DNA of 64,000 nt from the NCBI RefSeq assembly GCF_022538115.1, contig NZ_JAKZAL010000002.1:1-64000 (forward strand), given 5' to 3'. The notes under the pieces are model-generated. The model did no database searches and had not been told where the DNA came from. It saw only the letters and a list, made by a program, of their open reading frames with translations. Numbering within the stretch: position 1 is the first letter of the stretch; each line of letters starts with the position of its first letter. This document shows positions 9,240-18,463 of the stretch, piece by piece. Source of the stretch: Cognataquiflexum rubidum (GTDB lineage: Bacteria; Bacteroidota; Bacteroidia; Cytophagales; Cyclobacteriaceae). The position numbers and the translations under genes are program-made.

Positions 9240-9608
9240 ATGATCAGGTTCTTGTATAAAATCTTTCATTTTGAAAGTACTCAAAATCATGAAAAAAATG
9301 TAGAAAATTCATTTTTGATTATTTGGATATTCATTTCGATAATTCAATTTCTGTTCATTTTCAAATTACTTAACATTCTATTTGGATTCAATGGTAATCA
9401 CCCATATTTATCATTAACTGGAGCTTTTATATTATCTATTTTTAGTTACTATGTGGTTCGAATAAGAATTTTAAAATCATTTTATAAAGAAAATATCGAT
9501 AAAGATTTCTACGATTTTGGGAAATTTAATAGGCTTATAAAACCGATACTTATAGGTCTATTTTTACTTTTAATTATTATGTTGGGTAAAATTTTCCTTA
9601 AAATTTGA
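9240..9608 (+). CDS. Small membrane protein, possible orphan immunity protein
   Basis: This 122-residue protein is not recognised. It has three hydrophobic segments (about 26-50, 57-80 and 101-119) separated by short charged loops (KSFYKENIDKDFYDFGK) and no signal peptide. The ATG at 9240 is preferred over the TTG at 9234. Base composition is clearly more AT-rich than in the flanking housekeeping genes. It follows the presumed toxin-tail remnant at once, an order typical of toxin-immunity pairs in polymorphic toxin systems. The immunity role is inferred from order and topology only. Confidence 0.5.
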   Translation: MIRFLYKIFHFESTQNHEKNVENSFLIIWIFISIIQFLFIFKLLNILFGFNGNHPYLSLTGAFILSIFSYYVVRIRILKSFYKENIDKDFYDFGKFNRLIKPILIGLFLLLIIMLGKIFLKI

Positions 9609-9769
9609 TTTAAAATAAAATTGATGTCGGGATATGAAATTAGTTAATCTTAGATGGTTAAAGAATTCAATGACCACCCAACTGGGAGTAGGTGTGTCAT
9701 GAAATCTTTGATGTGAATTCAAGATATGTTGTTTAGAAGATTGTAGTAGGCCTACCGCAATCGCCGAGT

Positions 9770-9794
9770 AAGAGGAGGTTGCAAACCACCTCTT
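9770..9794. repeat. 25-nt palindrome
   Basis: AAGAGGAGGTT and AACCACCTCTT flank the centre GCA. The arms pair except for one A/A position, giving a stem of about ten pairs. It lies in a GC-richer island (about 9745-9830) inside AT-rich DNA. It may be the end of a lost mobile element; no transposase frame is preserved next to it. Confidence 0.5.
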
Positions 9795-9874
9795 GGTGCT
9801 GTTTTGGTGATGAAACGGTAGTTTACTGAATGGAAATAGTGTTGGAATATTTTCTTTCATCTGAGGAAATAAAT

Positions 9875-10710
9875 TCAAAATGAATTTACAAATCAACCTT
9901 CCCTGTTTTTGGGGTAAACCTTATACCACATTTTTCCTTTTTGCTTCCAAAAACCTGCGACATTACATTTTCATTACCCCGGGCGGCGGTGCATAGGATT
10001 TGTTGAAATATAAAAATCAGAGAAGCACCTTGCCCGGGGCTAATAATATTTCGCCCACTTCGGGGCTTTTAGTCGAAGTTGGATTAAGTTGGAAACTTAT
10101 TCTTCAAAAAGATTCTCTAATGGAACACTAGCGGGGAGGAAGAATCCGCGACAATTGTCGGGATTACCGGGCCGGAGCGGCATCGCGCGCGGGAGGATTA
10201 AAATTTCTTGTCCCGATAATTATCGGGATGGTTACTTTTTGTGGCAAGACAAAAAGTGACACGAGAAAGAAACATAAAGAAAATACCATAGGAAAGAAAA
10301 TCAAAATGAATTGACTTCTCCACCTTCCCTGTTTTTTGGGTAAACCTTATACCACATTTTTCCTTTTCGCTCCCAAAGACCTGCGACATTACATTTTCAT
10401 TACCCCGGGCGGCGGTGCATGGGGATTTGTTGAAATATAAAAATCAGAGAACCACCTTGCACGGGGCTAATAATATTTCGCTCCGACGCGGCGGACTGTT
10501 GGTCGAAGGGGAATGAGATTGAAAAATAGAATGAAGTAAGTGTTTTGTTTGCAAACTCATCTCAAGGAAAATCCTCTTTTGGACCACCTGTGGGGAGGAG
10601 GCGCAATTCCGGGCTGGCGGTGGCCTTGTGTGAGGAGGGATTAATGCGCTAGTCCCTGATATAGCTCGGGATTGGCTACTTTTTGTATAATGACAAAAGT
10701 GACACAAGAA
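9875..10710. repeat. Duplicated non-coding element, 426-bp period, with a long hairpin
   Basis: Copy 1 runs from about 9875 to 10270 and copy 2 from about 10301 to 10710. Both contain, in order: ACCTTCCCTGTTTTT, GGTAAACCTTATACCACAT, CTGCGACATTACATTTTCAT, CCCCGGGCGGCGGTGCAT, GTTGAAATATAAAAATCAGA, GGGGCTAATAATATTTCGC, a GGGGAGGA stretch, a CCGGGC or GGGCTGG stretch and a final ACAAAAAGTGACAC-like end. The central part is about 90 percent identical by eye, the 3' third much less. No long frame is shared by both copies, so the conserved unit is probably structural DNA or RNA. Confidence 0.75.
9977..10039. repeat. Long imperfect hairpin of repeat copy 1
   Basis: CCCCGGGC-GGC-GGTGC (9977-9992) can pair with GCACC-TT-GCCCGGGG (10025-10039) around a 32-nt AT-rich loop: eight plus five pairs with a small internal bulge. 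In copy 2 (10403-10466) the 5' arm is unchanged, but the 3' arm has two changes that break pairs, as expected if copy 2 is no longer under selection. Confidence 0.65.
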
Positions 10711-10836
10711 AATATCGCCAAACCATGTTTTAATAATTGAAAAAGAGAAAGCTGACATTTATACTTAATTGACTCCTCTTTTCTCATCATCACTTTAGTG
10801 TTTGATTTTATTCAATGCCGGGGTAAGACATTTTTT

Positions 10837-10868
10837 ATTTCTATTGAAAAATATCTTTCAATAGAAAT
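10837..10868. repeat. 13-bp inverted repeat
   Basis: ATTTCTATTGAAA and TTTCAATAGAAAT are separated by about seven bases. It is a strong AT-rich hairpin with no U-tail. Role unknown; it could be a leftover transposon end or part of a regulatory site. Confidence 0.5.
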
Positions 10869-11143
10869 AAAAGACTTTGTTGCAGCTCTACACTTCCTGG
10901 CAGAAATGTGCCGTTGGCATGAGGGTAATCCCCCACCGGGGATGAAAAAGAAGAAAAATCCTGCTCATTCATCCAAGGCAGTGGCGGCATAATTTTGATC
11001 CCCAAATAAGAAAATATACTTATTTGGTTAATTAAATTTCACTTCAAAATCACGAAAATTTGAAGATTTTCAGAGAAATTCTTGGTTTCTCCTCTTTTTT
11101 GAAATTTATCAGATTATAAATCAATTAGTTATAATCGAAATTT

Positions 11144-11171
11144 AAAAAATACCCAGTATTGGGTATTTTTT
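11144..11171. terminator. Bidirectional terminator-like hairpin
   Basis: A perfect 12-bp stem (AAAAAATACCCA / TGGGTATTTTTT) with a 4-nt loop and T-runs on both strands. No firm gene ends just before it on the plus strand. It may end a transcript from the repeat region, or insulate the DUF3857 gene that starts 50 bp later. Confidence 0.65.
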
Positions 11172-11220
11172 GTGAATAAGTTTATTTCTAGTTTTCAAAA
11201 CGTATCAACCACCCCACGCT

Positions 11221-13254
11221 ATGAAAACACTCAGATTTCCTATTTTGGCAATTCTTTTTTTGCTTACTATTTCCAATTCTTTTGCCACTATTCAAGAAGG
11301 ATTCAAGTTTGGAAAAATCCCGGATGAATTCGTCACCATGAAAGTATATGAAACCGATCCCGATGCGGAGGCAGTGGTTTTGTCCGATGTTGGCAATGCA
11401 AAAATCGCTTTTTCAGCCGGAGCTGGTTTTCAGATTACCTACAATATCCATAAAGTCATCAAAGTATTGACCAAAGGGGGAGTTTCTTATGGAGATTTTC
11501 GGATTCCCTATTATTTCATTCCGGGCAGAACAGACTTGGTGGGTTCTGTCAAAGGATATGTTTACAATGAATCAGGTGGGACAATCTTGAAAGAGAAAAT
11601 CGGGAAGGAACATATTTTTGAAGAAGAAGTATCCAAGACCTACAGGATGAAAAAAATATCAGCGCCCAATATCAAAGAAGGCTCAGTCATTGAGCTTTCC
11701 TATGAAATCACCTCTGATTTATTCAGCTATTTGAGAGAGTGGGAGTTTCAAACTGAAATTCCGACCAGATGGAGTGAGTATTCTTTGGAATATCCCGAGT
11801 ATTTTTCCTTTAGCCAAAGCGCACAGGGATTTGAGCAGTATGTAATCAACGAGCAATCTGAAGGTACAGGTAATGCAAACTGGACTGAATCGGAGAGGTC
11901 TGAAGGTAGAGTTGCACAAAGCACAACCACAAACAATTCGGTTAATTTTTCAACCAGAAAATACCATTGGGCGATCCAAAATGCTCCGGCACTTCGTCCT
12001 GAACCATTTATCGACAATCCCCAAAGCTATGCGACCAAAATTGAGTTCCAACTTCAATACTTACAGTTCCCAAACAGTCAGAGACAGACTTTTTCGGGTA
12101 GTTGGAATACCATGTCTGAAGAACTTCTCAAAGATCCTGAGTTTGGAAAACAGCTTGAACGGAAAAAATTCGTCCAGGAAGCATTGCCCCAATTGATCAC
12201 TGCTGAACAAAGTGAGCAGGAAAAAATGATTGCGATTGCAGATCATTTGACCAGGATGGTAAAGTGGAATGGAGGATCAAGTATTTATCCAAGTCAGTCT
12301 TTGGAGAAAGTTTACAAAGAAGGTGTTGGCAATGTAGCGGACATGAACTTCTTGTTGATTGCATTTCTGAGAGAAGCAGGATTCGAAGCCCATCCGGTAG
12401 TCGGTTCTACGAGGGCAAATGGATTTGTGAATCCTTCCAATCCTGTTATGTACAAGCTCAATTATTTAAGTGCTTTGGTTAAATCTGGAGACAAAGAATT
12501 TGTGATGGATATTTCTGATTCATCTTTGCCCTTTGGTTTCCTACCCATCAACGGGATGAATTTCAGAGGTTGGGCAGTTATTCCTGACAATGCTTCCCGT
12601 TGGGTCGATATTTATAATACTATACCTACCTCCGAAACCGCCATGGTGACGAGCAAAATTACAGAGGAACAAATTTCCACCAATGTCCAAAAAACCACCC
12701 AAGGCTATCAATCTTCCCTGATAAAAAGCAGAATAAAGGCAACAGGAGAGGAAAAATACAAGCAAGAAATGACAGATGAATTTACCGGTGGTGAATTGAT
12801 TTCTATCCAATTTGAAAATCTTGATTCCAAGGAGAAAGGCATCACAGAAAAATACGAAATCAAAACCAATGAAGGCTTGGTGGTTTCAGGAGAGAACATT
12901 TACCTCAATCTTTTTGAAAATAGCTACCTGTCCGAAAACCCTTTCAAACTGGACAGCAGGGTCTTTCCCATCGATTTTATTTACCCGCAAAAAAGACAGG
13001 TGATCCTCAATTTTGATATTCCTGAAGGATATAGTGTCGAGGAAATGCCACAATCCACCATGATTCAATTCAATGAAAAGGCAATTGTTTATTCCTTTAG
13101 GACAGCGCCTCCTGTAAATGGAAGAATTACCATCAGGCTGGCTTATCAAGTTAATGAGACTTTGTTTAAAGCCGATGAATATCAAAATCTCAAAGATTTT
13201 TTTGATTTGATTGCCAGCAAGCAGAAAGAAGCCATTGTCCTTAAAAAGATTTAG
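11221..13254 (+). CDS. DUF3857/transglutaminase-like protein, catalytically degenerate
   Basis: A 677-residue exported protein (signal peptide about 1-22, ILFLLTISNSFA). An N-terminal DUF3857 beta domain spans about 55-270, a transglutaminase-like core about 325-440, and a DUF3858-like C-terminal domain about 560-660. In the core the usual G-D-C-K-D catalytic block reads G-N-V-A-D (residues 370-374), with Cys replaced by Val372, and the usual N-H of the histidine strand is N-Y (Tyr415). It should therefore not work as a cysteine transglutaminase or peptidase. It lies 3 bp before a paralogue that keeps these residues; the two may work as a pair in the periplasm. Confidence 0.85.
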   Translation: MKTLRFPILAILFLLTISNSFATIQEGFKFGKIPDEFVTMKVYETDPDAEAVVLSDVGNAKIAFSAGAGFQITYNIHKVIKVLTKGGVSYGDFRIPYYFIPGRTDLVGSVKGYVYNESGGTILKEKIGKEHIFEEEVSKTYRMKKISAPNIKEGSVIELSYEITSDLFSYLREWEFQTEIPTRWSEYSLEYPEYFSFSQSAQGFEQYVINEQSEGTGNANWTESERSEGRVAQSTTTNNSVNFSTRKYHWAIQNAPALRPEPFIDNPQSYATKIEFQLQYLQFPNSQRQTFSGSWNTMSEELLKDPEFGKQLERKKFVQEALPQLITAEQSEQEKMIAIADHLTRMVKWNGGSSIYPSQSLEKVYKEGVGNVADMNFLLIAFLREAGFEAHPVVGSTRANGFVNPSNPVMYKLNYLSALVKSGDKEFVMDISDSSLPFGFLPINGMNFRGWAVIPDNASRWVDIYNTIPTSETAMVTSKITEEQISTNVQKTTQGYQSSLIKSRIKATGEEKYKQEMTDEFTGGELISIQFENLDSKEKGITEKYEIKTNEGLVVSGENIYLNLFENSYLSENPFKLDSRVFPIDFIYPQKRQVILNFDIPEGYSVEEMPQSTMIQFNEKAIVYSFRTAPPVNGRITIRLAYQVNETLFKADEYQNLKDFFDLIASKQKEAIVLKKI

Positions 13255-13257
13255 GAT

Positions 13258-15189
13258 ATGAAAATCAAATTGATTTCCGAAAAAGTTTTTCTGTTTTGCT
13301 TGGTTCTTTTAGCTGCATTCCAACCTTCTTTTGGACAGAAATATGCAGCAACGACTATTAATCCTGAGCATACCAAAAACGCTCCGGCCGTAATCAGGGA
13401 AGATATACAGGAGGTTGTGATTGGGGCGGGGGGCGGATTTAGCGTGAAGTCCAAGATGGTTGTGACCATTTTCAAAAAGGAGGCAAATGACCTCGGCTTG
13501 CTTCAGGTCGATTATACCAACAAAATCAAGATCAAAAGTATTGAGGGTCGGGTTTATGACTTGATGGGAAGTGTTATCAAAAAAGGTGGCAAAAGTGATA
13601 TCAGCGACTACAGCAATTTCAATTCTTTTTCGATCTACGAGGACAACCGTGTCAAGCTAATGGACCTACGGCAGTTGGATTTTCCCTACACCGTAGAATT
13701 TGAATATGAGGTAGAGTATCCTAATTTGTTTTTTCTGCCAAATTGGTATCCCCAATCTTATTCCGGCATCCCGGTGGAAATTGCGCAGGGGAAATACATT
13801 TATCCCAAGGCAACGAAACTCCGGTTTTTTTCCAAAACAATAGATGACAAGTATCTTACTTCCAATGAACTTGATGGAGGTTTGGTAGAAAAATCTTGGA
13901 AAATAGAAAACCTGGAGGCCTTTGAGCCGGAGATTATGCTTCCCTTGGAGGAAAGTCCTTTCAAGGTATTGTTCGTAGGAGCTTCAGAATTTGAGTATGA
14001 AGGATTCAAAGGTGACCTGAGTTCATGGGAATCCATGGGAAAATGGATTGCTTCCCTGAATTCCGGTAAGGATATTTTGACCCCACAGTTGAAAGCCAAA
14101 GTGAATGAAATAGTTTCGGGTCTGGAAACAACCGAAGAGAAAACAAAAGCAATCTATGAATACCTGCAAAAAAATACGCGGTATGTGAGTATTCAGCTAG
14201 GCATTGGTGGATATATGCCTTTTGAGGCATTGACGGTAGAGAAATATGGCTATGGAGATTGTAAGGCCCTCTCCAACTTTATGGGAGCAATGTTGAAGGA
14301 AGCCGGAATTCCCAGTAATTATGCGCTGATATATGGCGGCGAAAGCAAGCGCAAGGTCTATGAAGAATTTCCGAGAAGTTACTTCAATCACGCCATTCTA
14401 GCAGTTCCTGACGGGAAAGATACCATTTGGTTAGAGTGCACTTCACAGACCAATCCTTTTGGATATCTTGGGAATTTTACCTCAGACAGGCATGCCTTAC
14501 TGATTACCGAAAATGGCGGCAAATTGGTGCGAACTCCAAAATATGGCAAAGAACAAAATACCCTGTTCCAAAAAGCTGATTTTGAAGTGGATGAAACAGG
14601 AAAAGCAACAGGGAATTTACACTTCGAAAATAGCGGTCTTCAGACTGAAAATGGAAGTTTGCTGACTGTGGCAGGATTGTCAGCTACTGAGAAAAAGGAT
14701 TGGCTGCTGACCAATTTGACACTTTCATCTTTTGACGTTGTCGATTTTAATTTCTCACCTGAAATGAGTTCTCTGCCCACTGTCAAAGTCGATGCGAAAA
14801 TTATGGTGAAAAGCATTGCCAGCAAATCCGGCACCCGTATATTTTTACAGCCCAATCAATTGAATGTGTATTCCATGAAGATTTCCTCCAAACCAGAAAG
14901 GAAAGCCTCTTTTGAAAGGCGCATGGGTTTTATTGACGAGGACTTGATTACCTACAAATTACCTGAAGGTTACAATCCTGAGTCTGTTCCTTCCAAGGTC
15001 TTATTGGAATCGGATTTTGGGATTTATTCTGCCGAATATCATCTTGGAGAAAGAAGTCTCATCTACAAAAGAAAACTGGAAATGAATGATGGTGTCTATC
15101 AGGCCGGGCAATTTCCTGCTTTTGTGGATTTTGTAACGAACATCGAAAAAGCCGACAAAACCAAAGTGGTGTTAAAGAAGGTTCAATGA
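13258..15189 (+). CDS. DUF3857/transglutaminase-like protein, active-site intact
   Basis: This 643-residue paralogue of the preceding gene has the same layout: a signal peptide (about 1-22, ending SFG), DUF3857 at about 45-240, a transglutaminase-like core at about 270-420 and a beta-rich C-terminal domain. The core keeps YGDCKAL with Cys335 and FNHAILAV with His378. An acidic residue follows in IWLECTSQ, where many relatives have Asp. Family members are exported and common in Bacteroidetes; their substrates are unknown, with cross-linking or peptide hydrolysis in the periplasm suggested. The 3-bp gap to the upstream gene means a single transcript. Confidence 0.87.
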   Translation: MKIKLISEKVFLFCLVLLAAFQPSFGQKYAATTINPEHTKNAPAVIREDIQEVVIGAGGGFSVKSKMVVTIFKKEANDLGLLQVDYTNKIKIKSIEGRVYDLMGSVIKKGGKSDISDYSNFNSFSIYEDNRVKLMDLRQLDFPYTVEFEYEVEYPNLFFLPNWYPQSYSGIPVEIAQGKYIYPKATKLRFFSKTIDDKYLTSNELDGGLVEKSWKIENLEAFEPEIMLPLEESPFKVLFVGASEFEYEGFKGDLSSWESMGKWIASLNSGKDILTPQLKAKVNEIVSGLETTEEKTKAIYEYLQKNTRYVSIQLGIGGYMPFEALTVEKYGYGDCKALSNFMGAMLKEAGIPSNYALIYGGESKRKVYEEFPRSYFNHAILAVPDGKDTIWLECTSQTNPFGYLGNFTSDRHALLITENGGKLVRTPKYGKEQNTLFQKADFEVDETGKATGNLHFENSGLQTENGSLLTVAGLSATEKKDWLLTNLTLSSFDVVDFNFSPEMSSLPTVKVDAKIMVKSIASKSGTRIFLQPNQLNVYSMKISSKPERKASFERRMGFIDEDLITYKLPEGYNPESVPSKVLLESDFGIYSAEYHLGERSLIYKRKLEMNDGVYQAGQFPAFVDFVTNIEKADKTKVVLKKVQ

Positions 15190-15235
15190 ATCCGTTGTAA
15201 TTAGTCTAATTGAAAATACTAAATAAAAGGGGAGT

Positions 15236-16819
15236 GTGAAAGATAAAATCAATTTACTCTTTAAACCATTTGTTTTCACGCTTATAGGGCTAACCTTTGG
15301 TTACACTTTTTTGCACTGGATAATTTTTATTGAACTTGAATTATTTCAACTAAAAGAGATAATTATAAGTTTTGGAATACCAATCGTATTGACAGCACTT
15401 GCGGCATGGTTTATTTTAAGACCAAGATTTAAAATTCTAAATCTTGAAGCCAAACGCGGGAATTGGAGAGATTTTTATAGTGCCATTATGTGGATGGCCT
15501 TTACAGCTCCTCTTTTGATTGCTCAACAATATGTTGTTTCATCAACAGGGAAATTGACTGAATTAAATTCCATCAACGAAATCAACAAATCTGAACCAAC
15601 AAAATATTACACGATTAAAAATTTTTTTATAGACAAATTCGCCACTGGATTACATTCAGCATTTGATGTTAGTGGAAAGAACAGTGAAAGTTTCAATATG
15701 CATATTTATGTTGCCCTTCCAATTTTTGAAAGTTTAAAGGACACCACAATTATGGAACCCTTAGCTTGGTTTGGAATTGAATATCAAAAAACTATAAGTA
15801 ACCGACTTGAACCAAATGAGAAAGAGAAAAAATATCAAGAGTTTGCCAAGGAAAGTCAGTTGGATTTTGAGCACAAAAATGTTTCTGAATTTGTCTATTT
15901 AGATAGGATTAGGCACTCTGATAAAAGAGAAGGATATATTGAAGCAATTAAAGCCAATCCAAAATACATCCCAAATGAAATTATTCTTGAACCAATAAAT
16001 GAACCATTTGAAGCGAGGAATGGTAAAAAGTTAGAGTGGATTATAGGTTCTTCAATAATTGGATCAATTGTTTGGTTAATTATGGTTCTTGTTCCTAAAA
16101 TTGACGAAAATGAATTAAAAAGGATAAAAGAGGGGAAGCCTGACTATAAGGCTCAAAAAGAATTTCAAGAATTTGTTGGCTTCTTAAAACCTAAAAAAGG
16201 GTATTTCATAACACCAATATTAATCAATGCCAACATTGGGATTTACTTAATCATGGCTTTAATGGGATTTGGATTTATTTCATTCAAAGGACAAGACCTT
16301 TTACAATTAGGAGCTAATTATGGACCCTTAACAAAAAACGGAGAATGGTGGCGGCTTTTGACAAACACATTCTTACACGGCGGACTAATGCACCTATTAG
16401 CAAATATGTTTGGACTTACTTTTGTCGGGGGTATTCTTGAGCCAAAATTAGGAAAACTTAAATTATTGACATTTTATTTAATTACCGGTATTTTGGCAAG
16501 CTTCGCCAGCATTTGGTGGTATGAAGCAATTATAAGTGTAGGTGCTTCGGGATCAATTTTAGGGATTTATGGAATTTTTCTTGCATTTCTCCTAACAAAA
16601 ATTTTTCCTCCTGAATTTTCTACATCATTTTTTATCAGTACATCAATATTTATAGGCTATACCCTTCTTATGGGTTTAGCAGGTGGTATAGACAATGCTG
16701 CACACATAGGAGGCCTATTGAGTGGTTTTGTAGTTGGATTAATCATATCCCCAATAATTAAAAACAAACAGAAAATTAAACGACTAAATAAGACTAAGAA
16801 AGCATCTCTTTTAAGGTAA
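15236..16819 (+). CDS. Rhomboid-family intramembrane serine protease with an N-terminal extension
   Basis: This 527-residue integral membrane protein has its rhomboid core at the C-terminus (about 325-510). Catalytic Ser438 lies in GASGS and His490 in AAHIGG; the WWRLLTNTFLHGGLMHLLANM block is also present. Rhomboids cleave single-pass membrane proteins within the bilayer. The first 320 residues are unusual: three hydrophobic segments (about 10-30, 40-60 and 80-100), a soluble domain of about 150 residues and another helix near 265-285. Translation starts at GTG 15236 behind AAAAGGGGAG. The gene is visibly more AT-rich than its neighbours, which may indicate transfer. Its substrate is unknown. 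Confidence 0.87.
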   Translation: MKDKINLLFKPFVFTLIGLTFGYTFLHWIIFIELELFQLKEIIISFGIPIVLTALAAWFILRPRFKILNLEAKRGNWRDFYSAIMWMAFTAPLLIAQQYVVSSTGKLTELNSINEINKSEPTKYYTIKNFFIDKFATGLHSAFDVSGKNSESFNMHIYVALPIFESLKDTTIMEPLAWFGIEYQKTISNRLEPNEKEKKYQEFAKESQLDFEHKNVSEFVYLDRIRHSDKREGYIEAIKANPKYIPNEIILEPINEPFEARNGKKLEWIIGSSIIGSIVWLIMVLVPKIDENELKRIKEGKPDYKAQKEFQEFVGFLKPKKGYFITPILINANIGIYLIMALMGFGFISFKGQDLLQLGANYGPLTKNGEWWRLLTNTFLHGGLMHLLANMFGLTFVGGILEPKLGKLKLLTFYLITGILASFASIWWYEAIISVGASGSILGIYGIFLAFLLTKIFPPEFSTSFFISTSIFIGYTLLMGLAGGIDNAAHIGGLLSGFVVGLIISPIIKNKQKIKRLNKTKKASLLR

Positions 16820-16832
16820 AATTAAAAAATGG

Positions 16833-16851
16833 GCAAAAATTCAATTTTTGC
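16833..16851. terminator. Hairpin between convergent genes
   Basis: GCAAAAATT-C-AATTTTTGC is a 9-bp perfect stem with a one-base centre, so some central pairs must open as a loop. It sits in the 91-bp gap between the convergent rhomboid and mtaB genes and could end transcription on either strand. Confidence 0.45.
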
Positions 16852-16910
16852 ACAGATGAAAAGTTCCTCATTTTAAAGCCTCACCATTTCTTAAAGTTTG
16901 ACTTATGTAA

Positions 16911-18230
16911 TCAATGCCTCTCGTACATCATCTCCGGTTCGACGGCTTCCACATTCCCTTTTTCATTGATTTCGCTGAGGGTGACGGTCTTCAGTTCATT
17001 GATGAGAATCGGATCGTACTTGGCTGCTACCCTGATATAATTTTCGGTAAAGCCGTGCATTTTACCATCTTCCACATCCTCTTCGAATAGGACGGTGAAG
17101 GTTCTTCCTAGATTCTCCTGATAAAACTTCCTCCTTTTCTTTTCTGAAAGAATCCTGAGCATTTTGGAACGCTCATTTCTCTTTTTGATTGGGACGACTC
17201 CTTCCAATTCCACTGCACGGGTATTTGCCCTTTCGGAATACGTGAAAACATGGAGATAAGAAATATCGAGTTCTTTCAGGAAATTGTAGGTTTCCAAAAA
17301 CAGTTCGTCTGTTTCACCGGGAAATCCCACAATCACATCCACACCGACACAGCAATGCGGCATCAGGGATTTGATTTTGGAAATCCTGTCTTCATATAAT
17401 TCCCTCAGGTACCTTCTTCCCATGCTTCGGAGAATGGTATTGCTGCCGGATTGCAGGGGAATATGAAAATGAGGGACAAATCTTTTGGAAGTCGACACAA
17501 ATTCTATGACCTCATTGGTAAGCAAATTGGGTTCAATGGAAGAAATCCGGAACCTTTCTATACCTTCAATCTCGTCAATCGCCATCACAAGGTCTGCAAA
17601 CCTTTCTTTTCTTTTCCCTTCCTGAATACCAAAATCACCGATATTGACTCCTGTCAAAACCACTTCTTTTACTTCTGTGGTGGCAATTTCCCTTACTGAA
17701 GTCAGGATGTTATCGATGGTATCGCTCCGGCTTTTCCCCCTCGCCAAAGGAATGGTACAAAAAGCGCATCCATAATTACAGCCATCCTGCACTTTCAAAA
17801 AAGTCCTTGTCCTGTCATGCATGGAGTAGGCATTGTTAAAAATATTCGCCTCTTGGATTTCGGAGGCCAAGACTTTGGTTTCCTGTTCTTTGGCAAATCC
17901 ATCTAAAAGCTCTATCAATCTGAATTTTTCTGCAGCGCCCAAAACAGCATCTACACCTTCTATTTCTGAGATTTCTTGTGGTTTCAACTGCGCATAGCAA
18001 CCGATAATGGTCACGTAAGAGTTGGGAGAGATCTTTTTCGCCTCACGTACGATTTTTTTACACTTCTTGTCTGCGTTTTCAGTCACAGAACAGGTATTGA
18101 TGATAAAAATATCAGGCGTATTGTCGAAATCGACCTTTTCATAGCCTTTCGCTTCAAACATCCTGCTGATGGTGGAAGTTTCTGAATAATTTAACTTACA
18201 ACCTAAAGTATAAAATGCAACTTTTTTCAC
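16911..18230 (-). CDS. mtaB: tRNA t6A37 methylthiotransferase
   Basis: MtaB is a radical-SAM enzyme with two iron-sulfur clusters that converts t6A37 to ms2t6A37 in tRNAs reading ANN codons. The N-terminal UPF0004 domain supplies the first-cluster cysteines (TLGCKLNYSE, INTCSVT, IIGCYAQ). The radical-SAM motif is DGCNYGCAFCTIPLARG, and a TRAM domain closes the protein. The start is set at GTG 18230 (MKKVAFYTLGCKL, AAAGG just upstream). The longer reading from TTG 18257 adds nine residues outside the family pattern. It is transcribed divergently from glnN. Confidence 0.93.
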   Translation of the reverse strand: MKKVAFYTLGCKLNYSETSTISRMFEAKGYEKVDFDNTPDIFIINTCSVTENADKKCKKIVREAKKISPNSYVTIIGCYAQLKPQEISEIEGVDAVLGAAEKFRLIELLDGFAKEQETKVLASEIQEANIFNNAYSMHDRTRTFLKVQDGCNYGCAFCTIPLARGKSRSDTIDNILTSVREIATTEVKEVVLTGVNIGDFGIQEGKRKERFADLVMAIDEIEGIERFRISSIEPNLLTNEVIEFVSTSKRFVPHFHIPLQSGSNTILRSMGRRYLRELYEDRISKIKSLMPHCCVGVDVIVGFPGETDELFLETYNFLKELDISYLHVFTYSERANTRAVELEGVVPIKKRNERSKMLRILSEKKRRKFYQENLGRTFTVLFEEDVEDGKMHGFTENYIRVAAKYDPILINELKTVTLSEINEKGNVEAVEPEMMYERH

Positions 18231-18423
18231 GCTAACCTTTCTTTTTACCGGTCGCAAATTTAAATATTATCATTCAGTTTTCAATTTTCTATTTTTTGAG
18301 ATCAAAACCCGATTTTTTTGACCACTTTAAAGATATTTTGAGCCATTTAATTAAAAAAAATGTAAATTTTTTAAAAAATAAGCCCAAATAGACCCCTTTT
18401 GCTTTGAAATTGATATAATTTCA

Positions 18424-18431
18424 TATTTTTG
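18424..18431 (+). promoter_or_regulatory. Candidate -7 box of the glnN promoter
   Basis: TATTTTTG fits the Bacteroidetes -7 consensus TAnnTTTG and lies 33 bp before the glnN start codon. No convincing TTG -33 box is seen at the usual 17-23 bp spacing. Confidence 0.35.
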
Positions 18432-18463
18432 TGGGTATATAATCAAACCACTTATTGTAGAAA

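Larger units (their letters stand above)
9609..11220. other. 1.6-kb non-coding accessory spacer
   Basis: No convincing gene is present. Small open frames on both strands here (for example 9570-9896, 10198-10389 and 10444-10758 on the minus strand, 10798-10992 on the plus strand) lack family features and follow the repeat structure. The segment contains a 25-nt palindrome (9770-9794), a duplicated element with 426-bp period, the palindrome CCCGATAATTATCGGG (10212-10227), an inverted repeat at 10837-10868 and a terminator-like hairpin at 11144-11171. It looks like an accumulation of decayed mobile or repetitive DNA. Confidence 0.6.

Noticed and set aside
9570-9896. Minus-strand frame of 108 codons overlapping the small membrane protein gene
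   Set aside because: It overlaps the better-supported gene at 9240-9608 and consists of spacer and palindrome sequence.
10444-10758. Minus-strand frame of 104 codons in the duplicated element
   Set aside because: Its frame is not kept in the other copy of the repeat and no family pattern is visible, so it is probably chance.
10798-10992. Plus-strand frame of 64 codons after the duplicated element
   Set aside because: It runs through an inverted repeat, has a Lys/Pro-rich tail and no family pattern; coding is not supported.
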